Assembly (NCBI RefSeq): GCF_900089455.2
Contig: NZ_LT907988.1
Span: forward strand, 2,728,001 to 2,792,000
Source of the DNA: Orrella dioscoreae
GTDB taxonomy: Bacteria > Pseudomonadota > Gammaproteobacteria > Burkholderiales > Burkholderiaceae_B
DNA length: 64,000 nucleotides
Direction: 5' to 3'
Positions 7,653 to 17,070 of this stretch are shown piece by piece (position 1 is the first letter of the stretch; each line of letters begins with the position of its first letter). A program made the position numbers and the translations under genes. The notes under the pieces are model-generated. The model did not search any database and was not told where the DNA came from. It worked only from the letters and a program-made list of their open reading frames with translations.

Positions 7653-9095
7653 ATGACCCGACACGACGACCTGACCGAGCTTCCCGTTCACATCCTGAGC
7701 CAGCGGCTGCAGGCCCGCACGCTGTCTCCTGTCGCGCTGGTGGACGCCTACCTGGCGCGCATCGAACGCGACGACCCCGCCTTGCGCGCCTACGCCGAGG
7801 TCTACGCCGATGACGCCAGGCTGGCCGCGCAGGCCGCCGACAGTGCCATCCGCGCCGGCCATGCCGTCGGCCCGTTGCATGGCGTGCCCATTGCGCTGAA
7901 AGACCTCATCGACATCGCCGGGCGCCCGACCGGCGGCGGCTCGCTGACCCGTGTGTGGCAGGCCCCCCGCAACGCCACGCTGACCGATCGGCTGCTGGCG
8001 CAAGGCATGATCGTGCTGGGCAAGACCCACACCGTGGAATTCGCCATGGGCGGCTGGGGCACCAACAGCAACACCGGCACGCCCTGGAATCCCTGGGACA
8101 CCCAGCTGCCCCGCACGCCGGGCGGCTCCAGCAGCGGCTCCGGCGTGGCGGTCGCGGCCGCGCTGGCCCCCTGGGCCGTGGGCACCGACACGGGCGGTTC
8201 GGTGCGGCTGCCCGCGTCGTGGTGCGGCATCACGGGCTTGAAGACCACCACGGGCCGCGTCAGCACCCATGGCATCCTGCCGCTCAGCCCGACGCTGGAC
8301 ACGCCGGGCCCCATGGCCCGCAGCGTCGAGGACGTCGCCCTGCTCTACACCGTCATGCAGGGCGCCGATCCGCTGGACCCGCTGACCCGCGGCCTGGCCT
8401 ATGCCGACCCCCTGCCCGGCCTGCGGCGCGGCATCAAGGGCCTGCGGCTGGCCCGCATGCCTCGCGCCGAGCGCGAATATGCCAGCGCGGCAGTGCTGGA
8501 CGCGTACGACGCGTCACTGCAGGAACTGGAAAAACTGGGCGCCGAAATCGTCCCCCTGGAGCTGCCTTTCCGCTTCGTGGACGTGGCCACCGACAACCTG
8601 CGCATCATGGCGGCCGAGAGCTACGCCATGTACCACGCCATCATCGACGACGAGACGGCCGCGGTGGATCCGCACGTGCGCCCGCGCCTGGCTGCCGGAC
8701 GCGGCGTGACCGCCAAGCAGTACATCGATGCGCTATCCATGCGCGCGAAGATGATGGCGCAGTTCGAGGCCGCCATGGCGGGCATCGACGCGCTGCTCAC
8801 GCCCGCCACGATGACGACCGCCGTGCCGCTGCACGAGGTGGACCAGACCAAGGCCCCCGCCCACTACACGCGGTTCGCCAATTACCTGAACCTGGCCGCG
8901 CTGGCGCTGCCCAACGGCGCCGACGCGGGCGGCCTGCCCACCTCGCTGCAGATCGTCACGCGCGCCGGTGACGAAGCCACCGCGCTGCGCATCGGCTGGG
9001 CCGTGCAGAACGCCACGTCATGGCACCTGCGCCGCCCGCCGTCCATGGCAGTGGACGGCGGGCATCTTGCCGGGCAAGGGGCAGGCGCGGCTTAA
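7653..9095 (+). CDS. Amidase signature (AS) family amidase
   Basis: 480 residues from the ATG at 7653, 16 bp after the RraA-like gene. The AS catalytic triad is complete: Lys83 (GVPIALKDLIDIAG), cis-Ser159 (TPGGSSSGSG) and nucleophile Ser183 (TDTGGSVRLP), with the usual 24-residue spacing between the two serines. The enzyme hydrolyses an amide to acid plus ammonia. With the TRAP importer and the racemase/isomerase in the same operon, it could deamidate the imported compound or an intermediate. GatA is unlikely because GatB and GatC are not nearby. Its TAA stop lies inside CTTAAA shared with the convergent gene. Confidence 0.92.
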   Translation: MTRHDDLTELPVHILSQRLQARTLSPVALVDAYLARIERDDPALRAYAEVYADDARLAAQAADSAIRAGHAVGPLHGVPIALKDLIDIAGRPTGGGSLTRVWQAPRNATLTDRLLAQGMIVLGKTHTVEFAMGGWGTNSNTGTPWNPWDTQLPRTPGGSSSGSGVAVAAALAPWAVGTDTGGSVRLPASWCGITGLKTTTGRVSTHGILPLSPTLDTPGPMARSVEDVALLYTVMQGADPLDPLTRGLAYADPLPGLRRGIKGLRLARMPRAEREYASAAVLDAYDASLQELEKLGAEIVPLELPFRFVDVATDNLRIMAAESYAMYHAIIDDETAAVDPHVRPRLAAGRGVTAKQYIDALSMRAKMMAQFEAAMAGIDALLTPATMTTAVPLHEVDQTKAPAHYTRFANYLNLAALALPNGADAGGLPTSLQIVTRAGDEATALRIGWAVQNATSWHLRRPPSMAVDGGHLAGQGAGAA

Positions 9096-10222
9096 ATGGC
9101 GGCGCGCGGTTCGGGCGTGGCGTGCTCGAGCCGGTTGACCGCGCCCTGCAGCATCGCCATGGCGACGGGCGGCGCCACGATCGTCCAGAAGGCCAGCCAA
9201 CGCCGCGACAAGGCACGCGCGGCGGGCTGGGACACGCCCCGCTCACGCAGGACGGCGCCAAGCACCGTCAGCAGCACGAAATATCCCAAGGGCAGCAGCG
9301 TGATCAGCACCGCGGCAAGCGGCGTCAACAATTGCCGGGAGGCGCCCTGCCCCGCGATCTCGCCATGGATGCGGTACGCCCAATGGACAAGATAGGCCGC
9401 CGCGCCAATGCCCACCCCTATGGCCAGGCCGCGCAAGGTCGGCAGCATCCTGCCCCCCATGCCGGCGCCTTGCCATTGCGCCACCAACGCCGCCAGGTAC
9501 ACCCCGAAGAAAACCGCGGGCAGCAATCCGATGATGGCCACCAGCGCCGGCGACCGGCGCCGATAGGCCAGCGGCACGTGCCGCACGCGCGCATTCCCAT
9601 CGAATGCAAACGCCGGCGTCAGCAGCAGGACCAGCACCGCGATGATGGCCAACACCAGCATGCCGGTCATCACGCCTTGCGGCTCGTCCATGTATATCTC
9701 CATGTACACGGCGGCTGCCATCACGAACTCGGGGAACGTGCCCATGTACAAGACGGGCAGCATGAAGGCCAGCACGAAGTCGGACGTCGACAGGTGCCTC
9801 CCTGCCAGCACGCCCGCCACGGTCACCGCCGCCGCCGCCGTGAAGATGCTGCCGCACAGGCCCATGAAAAACAGATAGGCGCCCAGGCCGCCCGCCAGTG
9901 GCAGCCACAGGCCTGCCGCCAGGCCCGCCGTGAAGACCACCAAGGGCAAGGCCAGCGTCAACCTGGGCCAGCGCGGCGCCAGCAGCATCGCCAGCATGGC
10001 GCCGATGATCCAACCCAGGATGCTGCCCGCGGACAGGAACTGCATGACCGAATAACTGGCCCCGACCTCCGACACCAGGATGGGCAGCATGGCGTACAGA
10101 TTGCGCATTGCCATGGCCGCCAGCACCACCGCCGCCACGAAGCCCCAATACCTGCCAGTGCTCAACAATTCGGCCAATGTCCAGGCCCGCGGCGTCGGGT
10201 CCGTGCTGTCCAGCGTATGCAT
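9092..10222 (-). CDS. Multi-pass inner-membrane protein, MFS-like, function unknown
   Basis: 376 residues from the ATG at 10222; longer upstream reading would run into the arsR operator. About ten to twelve hydrophobic segments with short loops (LYAMLPILVSEVGASYSVMQ, GWIIGAMLAMLLAPRWPRL near the N-terminus) give an MFS-type look, but I cannot place it in a named family. It is transcribed away from arsR and 140 bp from the ArsR operator, so joint control is possible. Its stop overlaps the amidase stop tail to tail (9092-9095). Confidence 0.7.
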   Translation of the reverse strand: MHTLDSTDPTPRAWTLAELLSTGRYWGFVAAVVLAAMAMRNLYAMLPILVSEVGASYSVMQFLSAGSILGWIIGAMLAMLLAPRWPRLTLALPLVVFTAGLAAGLWLPLAGGLGAYLFFMGLCGSIFTAAAAVTVAGVLAGRHLSTSDFVLAFMLPVLYMGTFPEFVMAAAVYMEIYMDEPQGVMTGMLVLAIIAVLVLLLTPAFAFDGNARVRHVPLAYRRRSPALVAIIGLLPAVFFGVYLAALVAQWQGAGMGGRMLPTLRGLAIGVGIGAAAYLVHWAYRIHGEIAGQGASRQLLTPLAAVLITLLPLGYFVLLTVLGAVLRERGVSQPAARALSRRWLAFWTIVAPPVAMAMLQGAVNRLEHATPEPRAAI

Positions 10223-10361
10223 GCTCACTCCCGGCCGTCGTCGGAGGCCATTTGTCACCCAAAGGGGGCCAAGTATATCGGCGGCTTGGCGTCGGGCTCC
10301 TTTTGGGGCAAGCCGCCCCGCTGCGATGGCCTCACGCAACAACGCCGGGTTTCGCATTGAC

Positions 10362-10381
10362 ATATCGGGAATTTTCGATAT
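10362..10381. promoter_or_regulatory. Palindromic operator, copy 1 (upstream of arsR)
   Basis: ATATCGGGAATTTTCGATAT, a 20-bp near-palindrome with ATATCG...CGATAT arms. It ends 11 bp before the arsR ATG. An almost identical sequence in the opposite orientation lies at 10720-10739 before the quinone reductase. The size and position fit an ArsR/SmtB-type dimer operator used for autorepression. Confidence 0.75.
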
Positions 10382-10392
10382 CATGAGACCCC

Positions 10393-10695
10393 ATGGACCT
10401 GCTGGAAATCTTCAAAGCCCTGTCGAACCGTACGCGTCTGGAAATCCTGAAAGGATTGAAGGATCCGGCGAACAGCTTCCCTGCGCAAGACGAAGGGGAC
10501 GTTCATACGGTCGGCGTCTGCGTCAGCAGCATCCAGGAAGGCGTCGGGCTGTCCCAGTCGACGGTGTCCGATTACCTGGCCACGCTGCAGCGCGCCGGCC
10601 TGGTCGAAGTCCGGCGCATTGGCCAGTGGACCTACTACAAGCGCAACGAAGCAACCATCAATGCCCTGGCGAAAGCCATCGGGCAGGAGCTGTAA
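10393..10695 (+). CDS. ArsR-family transcriptional repressor
   Basis: 100 residues forming a compact winged helix: MDLLEIFKALSNRTRLEILK at the start, recognition helix around GLSQSTVSDYLATLQRAGLV (residues 53-72) and the wing VRRIGQWTYYKRNE. No CxC or other metal-ligand cysteines typical of arsenic or cadmium sensors are seen; the one cysteine lies in VGVCVSS, where other quinone-linked ArsR proteins can sense redox or reactive electrophiles. Flanked by two copies of the same palindrome, it probably represses itself and the quinone reductase at 10766. No strong Shine-Dalgarno is visible. Confidence 0.88.
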   Translation: MDLLEIFKALSNRTRLEILKGLKDPANSFPAQDEGDVHTVGVCVSSIQEGVGLSQSTVSDYLATLQRAGLVEVRRIGQWTYYKRNEATINALAKAIGQEL

Positions 10696-10719
10696 TTTTT
10701 CACCTTTTTTTATTCCATG

Positions 10720-10739
10720 ATATCGAAATTTCCCGATAT
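10720..10739. promoter_or_regulatory. Palindromic operator, copy 2 (upstream of quinone reductase)
   Basis: ATATCGAAATTTCCCGATAT, the near-exact reverse complement of the element at 10362-10381; flanking bases ATGATATCG/CGATATCAT are conserved too. It lies 26 bp before the ATG of the reductase gene, in the arsR-to-qor gap, so the reductase probably has its own ArsR-controlled promoter. Confidence 0.75.
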
Positions 10740-10765
10740 CCCTTTTTCCAGAAACGAGGATCATC

Positions 10766-11740
10766 ATGAAAGCAATGGTACTGGCAGCATTCGGCGGCCC
10801 CGACGCATTCGAACTCCGCGACGTCCCCAAGCCCGTGCCGCAGGCCGGCCAGGTTCTGGTCCGGGTCCATGCGACCTCCATCAACCCGCTGGACTACCAG
10901 GTTCGCCGTGGCGACTACCCCGACCTGGTGCCGCTGCCCGCCATCACCGGCCACGACGTCTCGGGCGTGGCCGAGGCCGTCGGCCCGGGCGTGACGGCCT
11001 TCGCCCCCGGCGACGAAGTCTGGTACACCCCACAGATCTTCGATGGCCAGGGCAGCTATGCCGAATACCACGTCGCCACCGAGAACATCATCGGCAGGAA
11101 ACCTGCCTCGCTGAGCCATCTCGAGGCAGCCAGCCTGACGCTGGTTGGCGGAACGGTGTGGGAAGCACTGACCGTGCGGGCGGCGCTGCGCGTGGGGGAA
11201 AGCATCCTGGTGCACGGCGGCGCGGGCGGCGTCGGCCACGTGGCGATCCAGGTTGCCAAAGCCATCGGCGCAAAGGTGTTCACGACCGTGCGCGAGGCGA
11301 ACGTCGCGTTCGTGCGAAGCCTGGGCGCCGATGTGACCATCGACTATGAGAAGGAGGATTATGTCGACGTGATCAGGCGGGAAACCGGTGGCCGCGGGGT
11401 CGATGTCGTGTTCGACACCATCGGCGGCAATACCCTGGCGCGCAGCCCCGATGCGCTCGCCCAACTCGGTCGCGTGGTCTCGATCGTGGACATTGCCCAG
11501 CCGCAGAACCTGATCCAGGCCTGGGGCAAGAACGCGAGTTATCACTTCGTCTTCACGCGGCAGAACCGCGGCAAGCTGGATGAACTGCGCACCTTGATCG
11601 ACCGCGGCCAGTTGCGCCCGCACGTGGGCGCCGTCTATTCGCTGGCCGAGATCCCACGCGCCCACGCCCGGCTGGAGCACCCCAACAACGGGCTCAAAGG
11701 AAAGATCGCGATTGCGGTCGATCCTGGACTTGTCCGTTAA
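10766..11740 (+). CDS. NADPH:quinone oxidoreductase / zinc-independent MDR-family reductase
   Basis: 324 residues, typical of quinone-oxidoreductase-type MDR proteins. The N-terminal GroES-like domain has [14 protein letters not shown] and the [12 protein letters not shown] block. The nucleotide-binding fold has [18 protein letters not shown] (residues 148-165). The cysteines and glutamate that bind catalytic zinc in alcohol dehydrogenases are absent. It would reduce quinones or other electrophilic carbonyls with NADPH in the cytoplasm. Upstream lies the second ArsR operator, so it is likely induced by the ligand of that repressor. Confidence 0.9.
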   Translation: MKAMVLAAFGGPDAFELRDVPKPVPQAGQVLVRVHATSINPLDYQVRRGDYPDLVPLPAITGHDVSGVAEAVGPGVTAFAPGDEVWYTPQIFDGQGSYAEYHVATENIIGRKPASLSHLEAASLTLVGGTVWEALTVRAALRVGESILVHGGAGGVGHVAIQVAKAIGAKVFTTVREANVAFVRSLGADVTIDYEKEDYVDVIRRETGGRGVDVVFDTIGGNTLARSPDALAQLGRVVSIVDIAQPQNLIQAWGKNASYHFVFTRQNRGKLDELRTLIDRGQLRPHVGAVYSLAEIPRAHARLEHPNNGLKGKIAIAVDPGLVR

Positions 11741-11788
11741 GCGCGCACGCGCAGTGCGCGTGCTCTGCGCGGCGGTCTACGCGCCTGC

Positions 11789-13438
11789 TCATCGCCGCCG
11801 CCGGAAAGTCCACAGCAGCACGAGCAGTCCGATCATCGCCAGGACAAGGCCGACCAGCGCGAAGACCGGCATGCCATGCCACGCCGGCCCGACCGTGAGC
11901 AGCCGCGGCGCCAGGCCGAGAATAAGCGCCGCGGTGACGATGGCGATGGCCAGCCGCGTCGCGGCGCGCTCCAGCGCACCGCTGACGCGGTCAAGATGCC
12001 GCACCTCGATCTGCGCATTCACCTTTCCCTGCTTCAGGTGATAGAGCACCAGCCGAAGAACCTGCGGCACATCCTGCACGACGCCGTAGAGCTGCGCCGC
12101 GGCCGCCTTGCCACGTTTTGCCAGCTCATCCGGGGAATGGCGTGCCAGCAGCTCGCGGCGCACGATCGGTGCGGCCACCGCAATCAGGTCGATGGCCGGG
12201 TCGAGCCGCCTGAGCATGCCATCCGCCGTCGCCAACGCCTTGAACAGCAGCGCCAGGTCTGCGGGCAGGAACAACCGCGCATCGCGCACCACGGCCATCA
12301 AGTCTTCGAGCGCCTGCACGAGGTTGTGCACGCCGCCTGCGTGGCGCGCCACGAAGCGCTCGCTCGCGCCACTCAACTCCGGCAGGTCCGGCGTGCCACC
12401 TTCCGACACATCGAGCATCACGGCCGCAAGACCATCGGCATCCGCCTGCACGATCGCGGCGACCAGCGATAGCAACTGCTGGCGTCTGCGTGGGGACAAG
12501 CGGCCCACCATGCCAAAATCGATGAACGCCACGCGGTTGCCCGGCAGCGCAAACAGGTTTCCCGGATGCGGATCCGCATGGAAGATGCCGCCCTCGAAGG
12601 CCATCTGCAGAAAGGCTTCGGCGCCACGCCTGGCGAGCACGGGACCATCGGCCCCCAGCGCCGTCATCGCCGCTGAATCACCTGGCGATGCGCCCTGGAC
12701 GAAGTCCATCACCAGCAGCCGTTCGCTCGTCCATGCCCAATGAATCCGCGGAATCAGCACATCCTCGCGCTGCGCCAGCACGGCGGCCGCGGCGTCGGTA
12801 TTGCGCCCTTCCTGGCGGAAATCGAGTTCCTCGCGCAAGGCGGCGGCCAGGTTGGCCATCACCTCCCGCGGACGGTAGCGCTCAAGTGCTGGCCAATGCT
12901 CGCTGGCCAGCGCCACGAGGTGGTCGAGCAAACGCAGGTCGGCCTCGATCGCGCGCCGCAAGCCAGGCCGGCGCACCTTGAGCACGACCGCGCCGCCATC
13001 GGGAAGGGTCGCGCGGTACACCTGCGCCATCGACGCCGCCGCGACGGGTTCGGTGACAAAGTCGGGAAAGACGGCGCTTACCGGTGCGCCCAGGTCTTCT
13101 TCGATCTGCGCGGCGATCTCGTCCCACGGCACGGGCGTCACACCCGCGTGCAATCGTTCCAGTTCGCGCGTCCATTCCGGCGGCAACAGATCCGCGCGCG
13201 TGGCCAGCATCTGGCCAAGCTTCACGAAAGTGGGACCAAGCTGTTCGAGCGCCATGCGAAGCCGCTGGGCAGGGGTGGCGGCCTCGACAGCCGGCGCCAG
13301 CGGGATATCGCGTCCGGGCAGCCACGTGCGCAAAGTCAGGCGTTCGGCGATTTCGCCAAGACCGTGACGCAGCAACACGCTGACGATCTCCTGCAGTCGC
13401 TGGCGGTCACGCACGGCGACGATCGCGGTTTGTAGCAT
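11789..13438 (-). CDS. ABC1/UbiB-family atypical kinase-like protein
   Basis: 549 residues from the ATG at 13438, preceded by AAGGAATT. The diagnostic UbiB motifs are present: the KxGQ element at Lys73-Gln76 (FVKLGQMLATRADLLP), the Ala-rich nucleotide loop AAASMAQVYRATLPDGG, VVLKVRRPGL and the HADPHPGNL...IDFGMVG catalytic region. Two hydrophobic segments close the C-terminus, anchoring it to the inner membrane. UbiB proteins are ATPases that support ubiquinone synthesis or lipid handling. No ubi genes adjoin it, so it may be a second paralogue. It stands alone between the quinone reductase (convergent) and the tRNA-Pro terminator. Confidence 0.9.
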   Translation of the reverse strand: MLQTAIVAVRDRQRLQEIVSVLLRHGLGEIAERLTLRTWLPGRDIPLAPAVEAATPAQRLRMALEQLGPTFVKLGQMLATRADLLPPEWTRELERLHAGVTPVPWDEIAAQIEEDLGAPVSAVFPDFVTEPVAAASMAQVYRATLPDGGAVVLKVRRPGLRRAIEADLRLLDHLVALASEHWPALERYRPREVMANLAAALREELDFRQEGRNTDAAAAVLAQREDVLIPRIHWAWTSERLLVMDFVQGASPGDSAAMTALGADGPVLARRGAEAFLQMAFEGGIFHADPHPGNLFALPGNRVAFIDFGMVGRLSPRRRQQLLSLVAAIVQADADGLAAVMLDVSEGGTPDLPELSGASERFVARHAGGVHNLVQALEDLMAVVRDARLFLPADLALLFKALATADGMLRRLDPAIDLIAVAAPIVRRELLARHSPDELAKRGKAAAAQLYGVVQDVPQVLRLVLYHLKQGKVNAQIEVRHLDRVSGALERAATRLAIAIVTAALILGLAPRLLTVGPAWHGMPVFALVGLVLAMIGLLVLLWTFRRRR

Positions 13439-13590
13439 GGGCAATTCCTTCGGCCTGGGCGACGGAATTTCAGCATAAGGGATTCGCAAGCACGTTGAGA
13501 ACCCATTTCGTCTGATGTTCCCCTCCTCTGCAGCGGTGCGCCGGCCAAATTCGTTGCGCCGCGCATTGCCCCAAAAGACGCCAGAAAAGA

Positions 13591-13624
13591 CAAAGGCCTT
13601 AGCAAAAATTTGCTAAGGCCTTTG
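13591..13624 (-). terminator. Rho-independent terminator after tRNA-Pro
   Basis: CAAAGGCCTTAGC and GCTAAGGCCTTTG are exact inverted copies separated by AAAAATTT. On the minus strand it directly follows the tRNA-Pro gene and ends the rpmI-rplT-pheST-ihfA-merR-tRNA transcript. The symmetry would allow it to work for the UbiB side as well. Confidence 0.8.
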
Positions 13625-13630
13625 TGGTAC

Positions 13631-13707
13631 TGGTCGGAGCGGCGGGATTCGAACTCGCGACCCCTTGCACCCCATGCAAGTGCGCTACCAGGCTGCGCTA
13701 CGCTCCG
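13631..13707 (-). tRNA. tRNA-Pro (anticodon GGG)
   Basis: A 77-nt cloverleaf with encoded CCA, read on the minus strand: acceptor CGGAGCG pairing with CGCTCCG, D-arm GCGCAGCCTGGTAGCGC, anticodon stem CTTGC/GCAAG around loop ATGGGGT (anticodon GGG), and T-arm GGGTTCGAATCCC-type GAGTTCGAATC. It lies downstream of merR at the end of the phenylalanyl-tRNA synthetase/ihfA cluster, the usual place in beta- and gammaproteobacteria. Confidence 0.95.
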
Positions 13708-13772
13708 TGAAGAAAAAGATTATAGCACCATTTTTGGCGTCGTGTAAAAAACACGGCGCATCACACGAAAAA

Positions 13773-14183
13773 TCAGTGCACCTGCTGCGGGGGGGCGGCC
13801 GTGCCCAGCGCGCCGCGCAGGCTTTCCGAGATGGCGGCCAGCTCCGCGCGCAGCGATTGCAATTCCTGTGCGCTCAGGCGCACGGCGGCTTCCTGGTCGA
13901 AGGACGCATCGCGGCCACCGTCGCTCAGGCGATTGCGCGCGCCGCTGATGGTGAAGCCCTGCTCATACAGCAGCGAACGGATGCGGCGGATGAGCAGCAC
14001 TTCGTGATGCTGGTAGTAGCGCCGGTTGCCACGGCGCTTGACGGGCTTCAGTTGTGTGAATTCCTGCTCCCAGTAGCGCAGCACGTGCGGCTTCACGCCG
14101 CAGAGGTCGCTGACTTCGCCGATGGTGAAGTAGCGCTTGGCCGGAATGGGAGGCAGGGCAACGGTAGGGTCGGGTCGAGTCAT
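13773..14183 (-). CDS. MerR-family transcriptional regulator
   Basis: 136 residues. The N-terminal winged helix reads YFTIGEVSDLCGVKPHVLRY followed by RRGNRRYY, the MerR signature. It continues into a dimerisation helix and a short C-terminus without cysteine ligands. A MerR gene of this type sits directly after ihfA in many beta- and gammaproteobacteria; its target is not established. Start is the ATG at 14183. It is co-oriented with ihfA, 85 bp downstream of it. Confidence 0.9.
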   Translation of the reverse strand: MTRPDPTVALPPIPAKRYFTIGEVSDLCGVKPHVLRYWEQEFTQLKPVKRRGNRRYYQHHEVLLIRRIRSLLYEQGFTISGARNRLSDGGRDASFDQEAAVRLSAQELQSLRAELAAISESLRGALGTAAPPQQVH

Positions 14184-14268
14184 TGTTCGATTTTAGGCCG
14201 CGATGCCCGTCTATGCAGGGATGACAAAAGCCAACAAAACGTATCGTCCGCCGAGGATCCGCAAGGGA

Positions 14269-14613
14269 TCAATCGTCGGCGTCGGAATCGTCCTCGGTGG
14301 ATGCCGGCAAGCCCGTCTGCTCGACGGAGCTCTTGAGCTTCTGGCTGGCGTGGAACGTTACCACGCGGCGCGCGGCGATGGGAATCGTCTCGCCCGTCTT
14401 GGGATTGCGGCCGGGACGCGGCGGCTTGTTGCGCACCTGGAAGTTGCCAAAGCCCGAGAGCTTGACGGTGTCGCCCCTGACCAGCGCATCGCGGATCTCT
14501 TCGAAGAAGGTATCCACGATGTCCTTGGCTTCGCGCTTGTTCAAGCCCACGCGCTCGAACAGCAATTCGGCCAGTTCAGCCTTGGTCAGGGTACGGGGGT
14601 CGGCAGTGCTCAT
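14269..14613 (-). CDS. ihfA: Integration host factor subunit alpha
   Basis: 114 residues, HU/IHF fold throughout. [26 protein letters not shown] at the N-terminus and the DNA-bending arm [24 protein letters not shown] (residues 56-79), including the Pro at the arm tip, identify the alpha subunit. It pairs with IhfB to bend DNA by about 160 degrees at specific sites. Location 15 bp downstream of pheT is the classical pheST-ihfA arrangement. The C-terminal tail after residue 98 is acidic and longer than in E. coli. Confidence 0.96.
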   Translation of the reverse strand: MSTADPRTLTKAELAELLFERVGLNKREAKDIVDTFFEEIRDALVRGDTVKLSGFGNFQVRNKPPRPGRNPKTGETIPIAARRVVTFHASQKLKSSVEQTGLPASTEDDSDADD

Positions 14614-14628
14614 GTCGGCTCCGGATGA

Positions 14629-17055
14629 TCAGGTGCGCAGGCGCACGCCATGTGCGTTGGCCAGGGCATCGCGCAGGGTCGCCATGCAGGCGTCGACGCG
14701 CGCATCTTCCAGCGTGACGACGGGGTCCTGCAGCCAGAAGCGGAACGCCAGGCTCTTGTCGGCGTCGGCGCCGGCCTTGGGGTCGCGCCACACGTCGAAG
14801 AGACGCACGTCACGCAGCACCGACAACGCCGGGTCATTGTCCGCCGTGGCGGCAATCGTGTCGAGCAGCGACTGCACGTCTACGCCGGCCGGCACCCACA
14901 GCGCCAGGTCGCGCACCACGATGGGCTGGCGCGACAGGTCGTCGGCCTGCGGCACGCGCGCGGGCGTCAGCGCATCCAGCGCGATCTCGAACAGCACGGG
15001 CGTGTGCGCCAGCTCGGCCTGCTGCACCCAACGGGGATGCAGTTCGCCGATCCAGCCGGCGGGCGCGCCATCGACGTCGATGCGGGCGCTGCGGCCGGGA
15101 TGCAGGGCGGGATGCTCGGCGGCGACGAAGCGCACCGCGGACAGGCGCGCGCCGAAGAGCAGCTCCACGTCGCGCTTCACGTCATAGAAGTCGACCTGGC
15201 GGCTGGGCAGGCCCCACTGCTCTTCCGCTGCCGTGCCCCAGGCCGCCCCGCCCAGGCGTTGCGGCTGGTGCACGCCACGCACGGACAGGCCACCGGCTTC
15301 CACGCGCGGATCGCGGCTGAACACGCGGCCCAGTTCGAACACGCGCACGCGGCTCTGCTTGCGCTTGGCGTTGTGCACGATATTGGCGATCAGGCCGCCC
15401 ATGAGGCTGCTGCGCATCACGGCCAGCTGGCTGGCGATGGGGTTCAGCAGCTTGATGGGGTCGTCATTGCCGGCGTAGTCACGCTCCCACTCGGCTTCGA
15501 CGAAGGCGAAGTTGACCACTTCCTGGTAGTCCAGGGCGGCGACGGCGCGGCGCAGCGCGTGCGGGCCGTGCTCGGCCTCGGGCTGCGACAGCATGGTGGC
15601 GCGCGCCAGCGGCGGGCGGTCGGGAATGTTCTCGAAGCCGTGGATGCGGGCGACCTCTTCGATCAGGTCTTCCTCGATCTCGATGTCGAAGCGGTACGAC
15701 GGCGGCGTGACGATGAAGTCCTCGCCTTCCTGCGTGAACGGCAGGCCCAGGCGCGTGAAGACCGATGCGATGTCATCGGTCGACACCGTGATGCCCAGCA
15801 CGCGGGCGCAACGGGCGGTGCGCAGGCGCACCGGCGCGCGCGCGCCGGCTTCCTTCAGCGTGCCCACGGTCTGGTCGTCCAGCGGGCCGGCCTGGCCGCC
15901 GCAGATCTGCTGGATCAGGGCGGTGATGAATTCCAGGTGCTCGGGAATGCTGGCGTAGTCCACGCCACGTTCGAAGCGATGGCTGGCCTCGGAGCCGAAA
16001 CGCAGGCGGCGCGCGCGGCCGGCAATGGCCTCGGGCCACCAGAACGCGGCCTCGACATAAATGTTGGTGGTGTCCAGCGTGACCGACGTGGCTTGGCCGC
16101 CCATGATGCCGGCCAGGCTTTCCACCTGTTCGCCAGCCGCGACGACCCCCATGTCGCCGTCCAGCTCGATGGTCTGGCCGTTCAGCAGTTCCAGCTTCTC
16201 GCCTTCGCGCGCCCAGCGCACGGTGAGCTGTTTGGCCGGCAGTTTGTCCAGGTCGAACACGTGCGACGGGCGGCCCAGTTCCAGCATGACGTAGTTGGAG
16301 ATGTCGACCAGCACCGACACCGAGCGCTGCCCTGCCCGCTCCAGGCGGGTGCGCATCCACTCGGGCGTGGCCGCGCGCGCGTTCACGCCGCGGATGACAC
16401 GGCCGCCGAAACGGCCGCACAGGCCGGGCGCCTGGATGTCGACGGGAATGACCTCGTCCAGTTCGACCTTGGCCGGCGCGGCTTGCGGCGTCTTCAGCGG
16501 CGCGCCCGTCAGGGCAGCCACTTCGCGCGCCACGCCGAGGATCGACAGGCAGTCGGCACGGTTGGGCGTGAGCTTCAGGGTGAAGACGGTGTCGTCCAGC
16601 GCCAGGGCATCGCGCAGGTCGCGGCCGGGCGCCAGGTCATCGGCCAGGACCATGAGGCCGCCGTGGTCCTGCGACAGGCCCAGTTCGCGGGCCGAGCACA
16701 GCATGCCCGAGGACTGCACGCCACGCATCTTGGCCACGCCGATCTTCATGCCGCCAGGCAGCTCGGCGCCCACGCGCGCCAGCGGCACGACCAGACCGGG
16801 CGCCGCGTTGGGCGCGCCGCAGACGATCTGCAGCGGCTCGCCCGAACCGTCGTCGACGCGGCAGACGCGCAGCTTGTCGGCGTCGGGGTGCTGGGTGGTT
16901 TCCAGGATACGGGCAACGACGATGCCCGAGAAAGGCGGCGCGGCCGGCACCGCGTCTTCGACCTCGAGGCCCGCCATGGTCAGGCGATGGCCCAACTCGT
17001 CCGAGGAAATCGCGGGGTCGACCAGCGTGCGCAGCCAGGATTCAGGAAATTGCAT
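14629..17055 (-). CDS. pheT: Phenylalanine--tRNA ligase beta subunit
   Basis: 808 residues, close to the ~795 of E. coli. N-terminal [14 protein letters not shown] and the OB-fold EMAP-like tRNA-binding domain ([20 protein letters not shown]) are followed by the B3/B4 editing domain, the B5 domain, the catalytic-like core and the C-terminal anticodon-binding FDX-ACB domain ([20 protein letters not shown]). With PheS it charges tRNA-Phe as an alpha2-beta2 enzyme. It starts 15 bp after pheS ends and is followed by ihfA. A long antisense frame runs across it but is a composition artefact. Confidence 0.97.
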   Translation of the reverse strand: MQFPESWLRTLVDPAISSDELGHRLTMAGLEVEDAVPAAPPFSGIVVARILETTQHPDADKLRVCRVDDGSGEPLQIVCGAPNAAPGLVVPLARVGAELPGGMKIGVAKMRGVQSSGMLCSARELGLSQDHGGLMVLADDLAPGRDLRDALALDDTVFTLKLTPNRADCLSILGVAREVAALTGAPLKTPQAAPAKVELDEVIPVDIQAPGLCGRFGGRVIRGVNARAATPEWMRTRLERAGQRSVSVLVDISNYVMLELGRPSHVFDLDKLPAKQLTVRWAREGEKLELLNGQTIELDGDMGVVAAGEQVESLAGIMGGQATSVTLDTTNIYVEAAFWWPEAIAGRARRLRFGSEASHRFERGVDYASIPEHLEFITALIQQICGGQAGPLDDQTVGTLKEAGARAPVRLRTARCARVLGITVSTDDIASVFTRLGLPFTQEGEDFIVTPPSYRFDIEIEEDLIEEVARIHGFENIPDRPPLARATMLSQPEAEHGPHALRRAVAALDYQEVVNFAFVEAEWERDYAGNDDPIKLLNPIASQLAVMRSSLMGGLIANIVHNAKRKQSRVRVFELGRVFSRDPRVEAGGLSVRGVHQPQRLGGAAWGTAAEEQWGLPSRQVDFYDVKRDVELLFGARLSAVRFVAAEHPALHPGRSARIDVDGAPAGWIGELHPRWVQQAELAHTPVLFEIALDALTPARVPQADDLSRQPIVVRDLALWVPAGVDVQSLLDTIAATADNDPALSVLRDVRLFDVWRDPKAGADADKSLAFRFWLQDPVVTLEDARVDACMATLRDALANAHGVRLRT

Positions 17056-17070
17056 GATCTGCCGTGGAGA

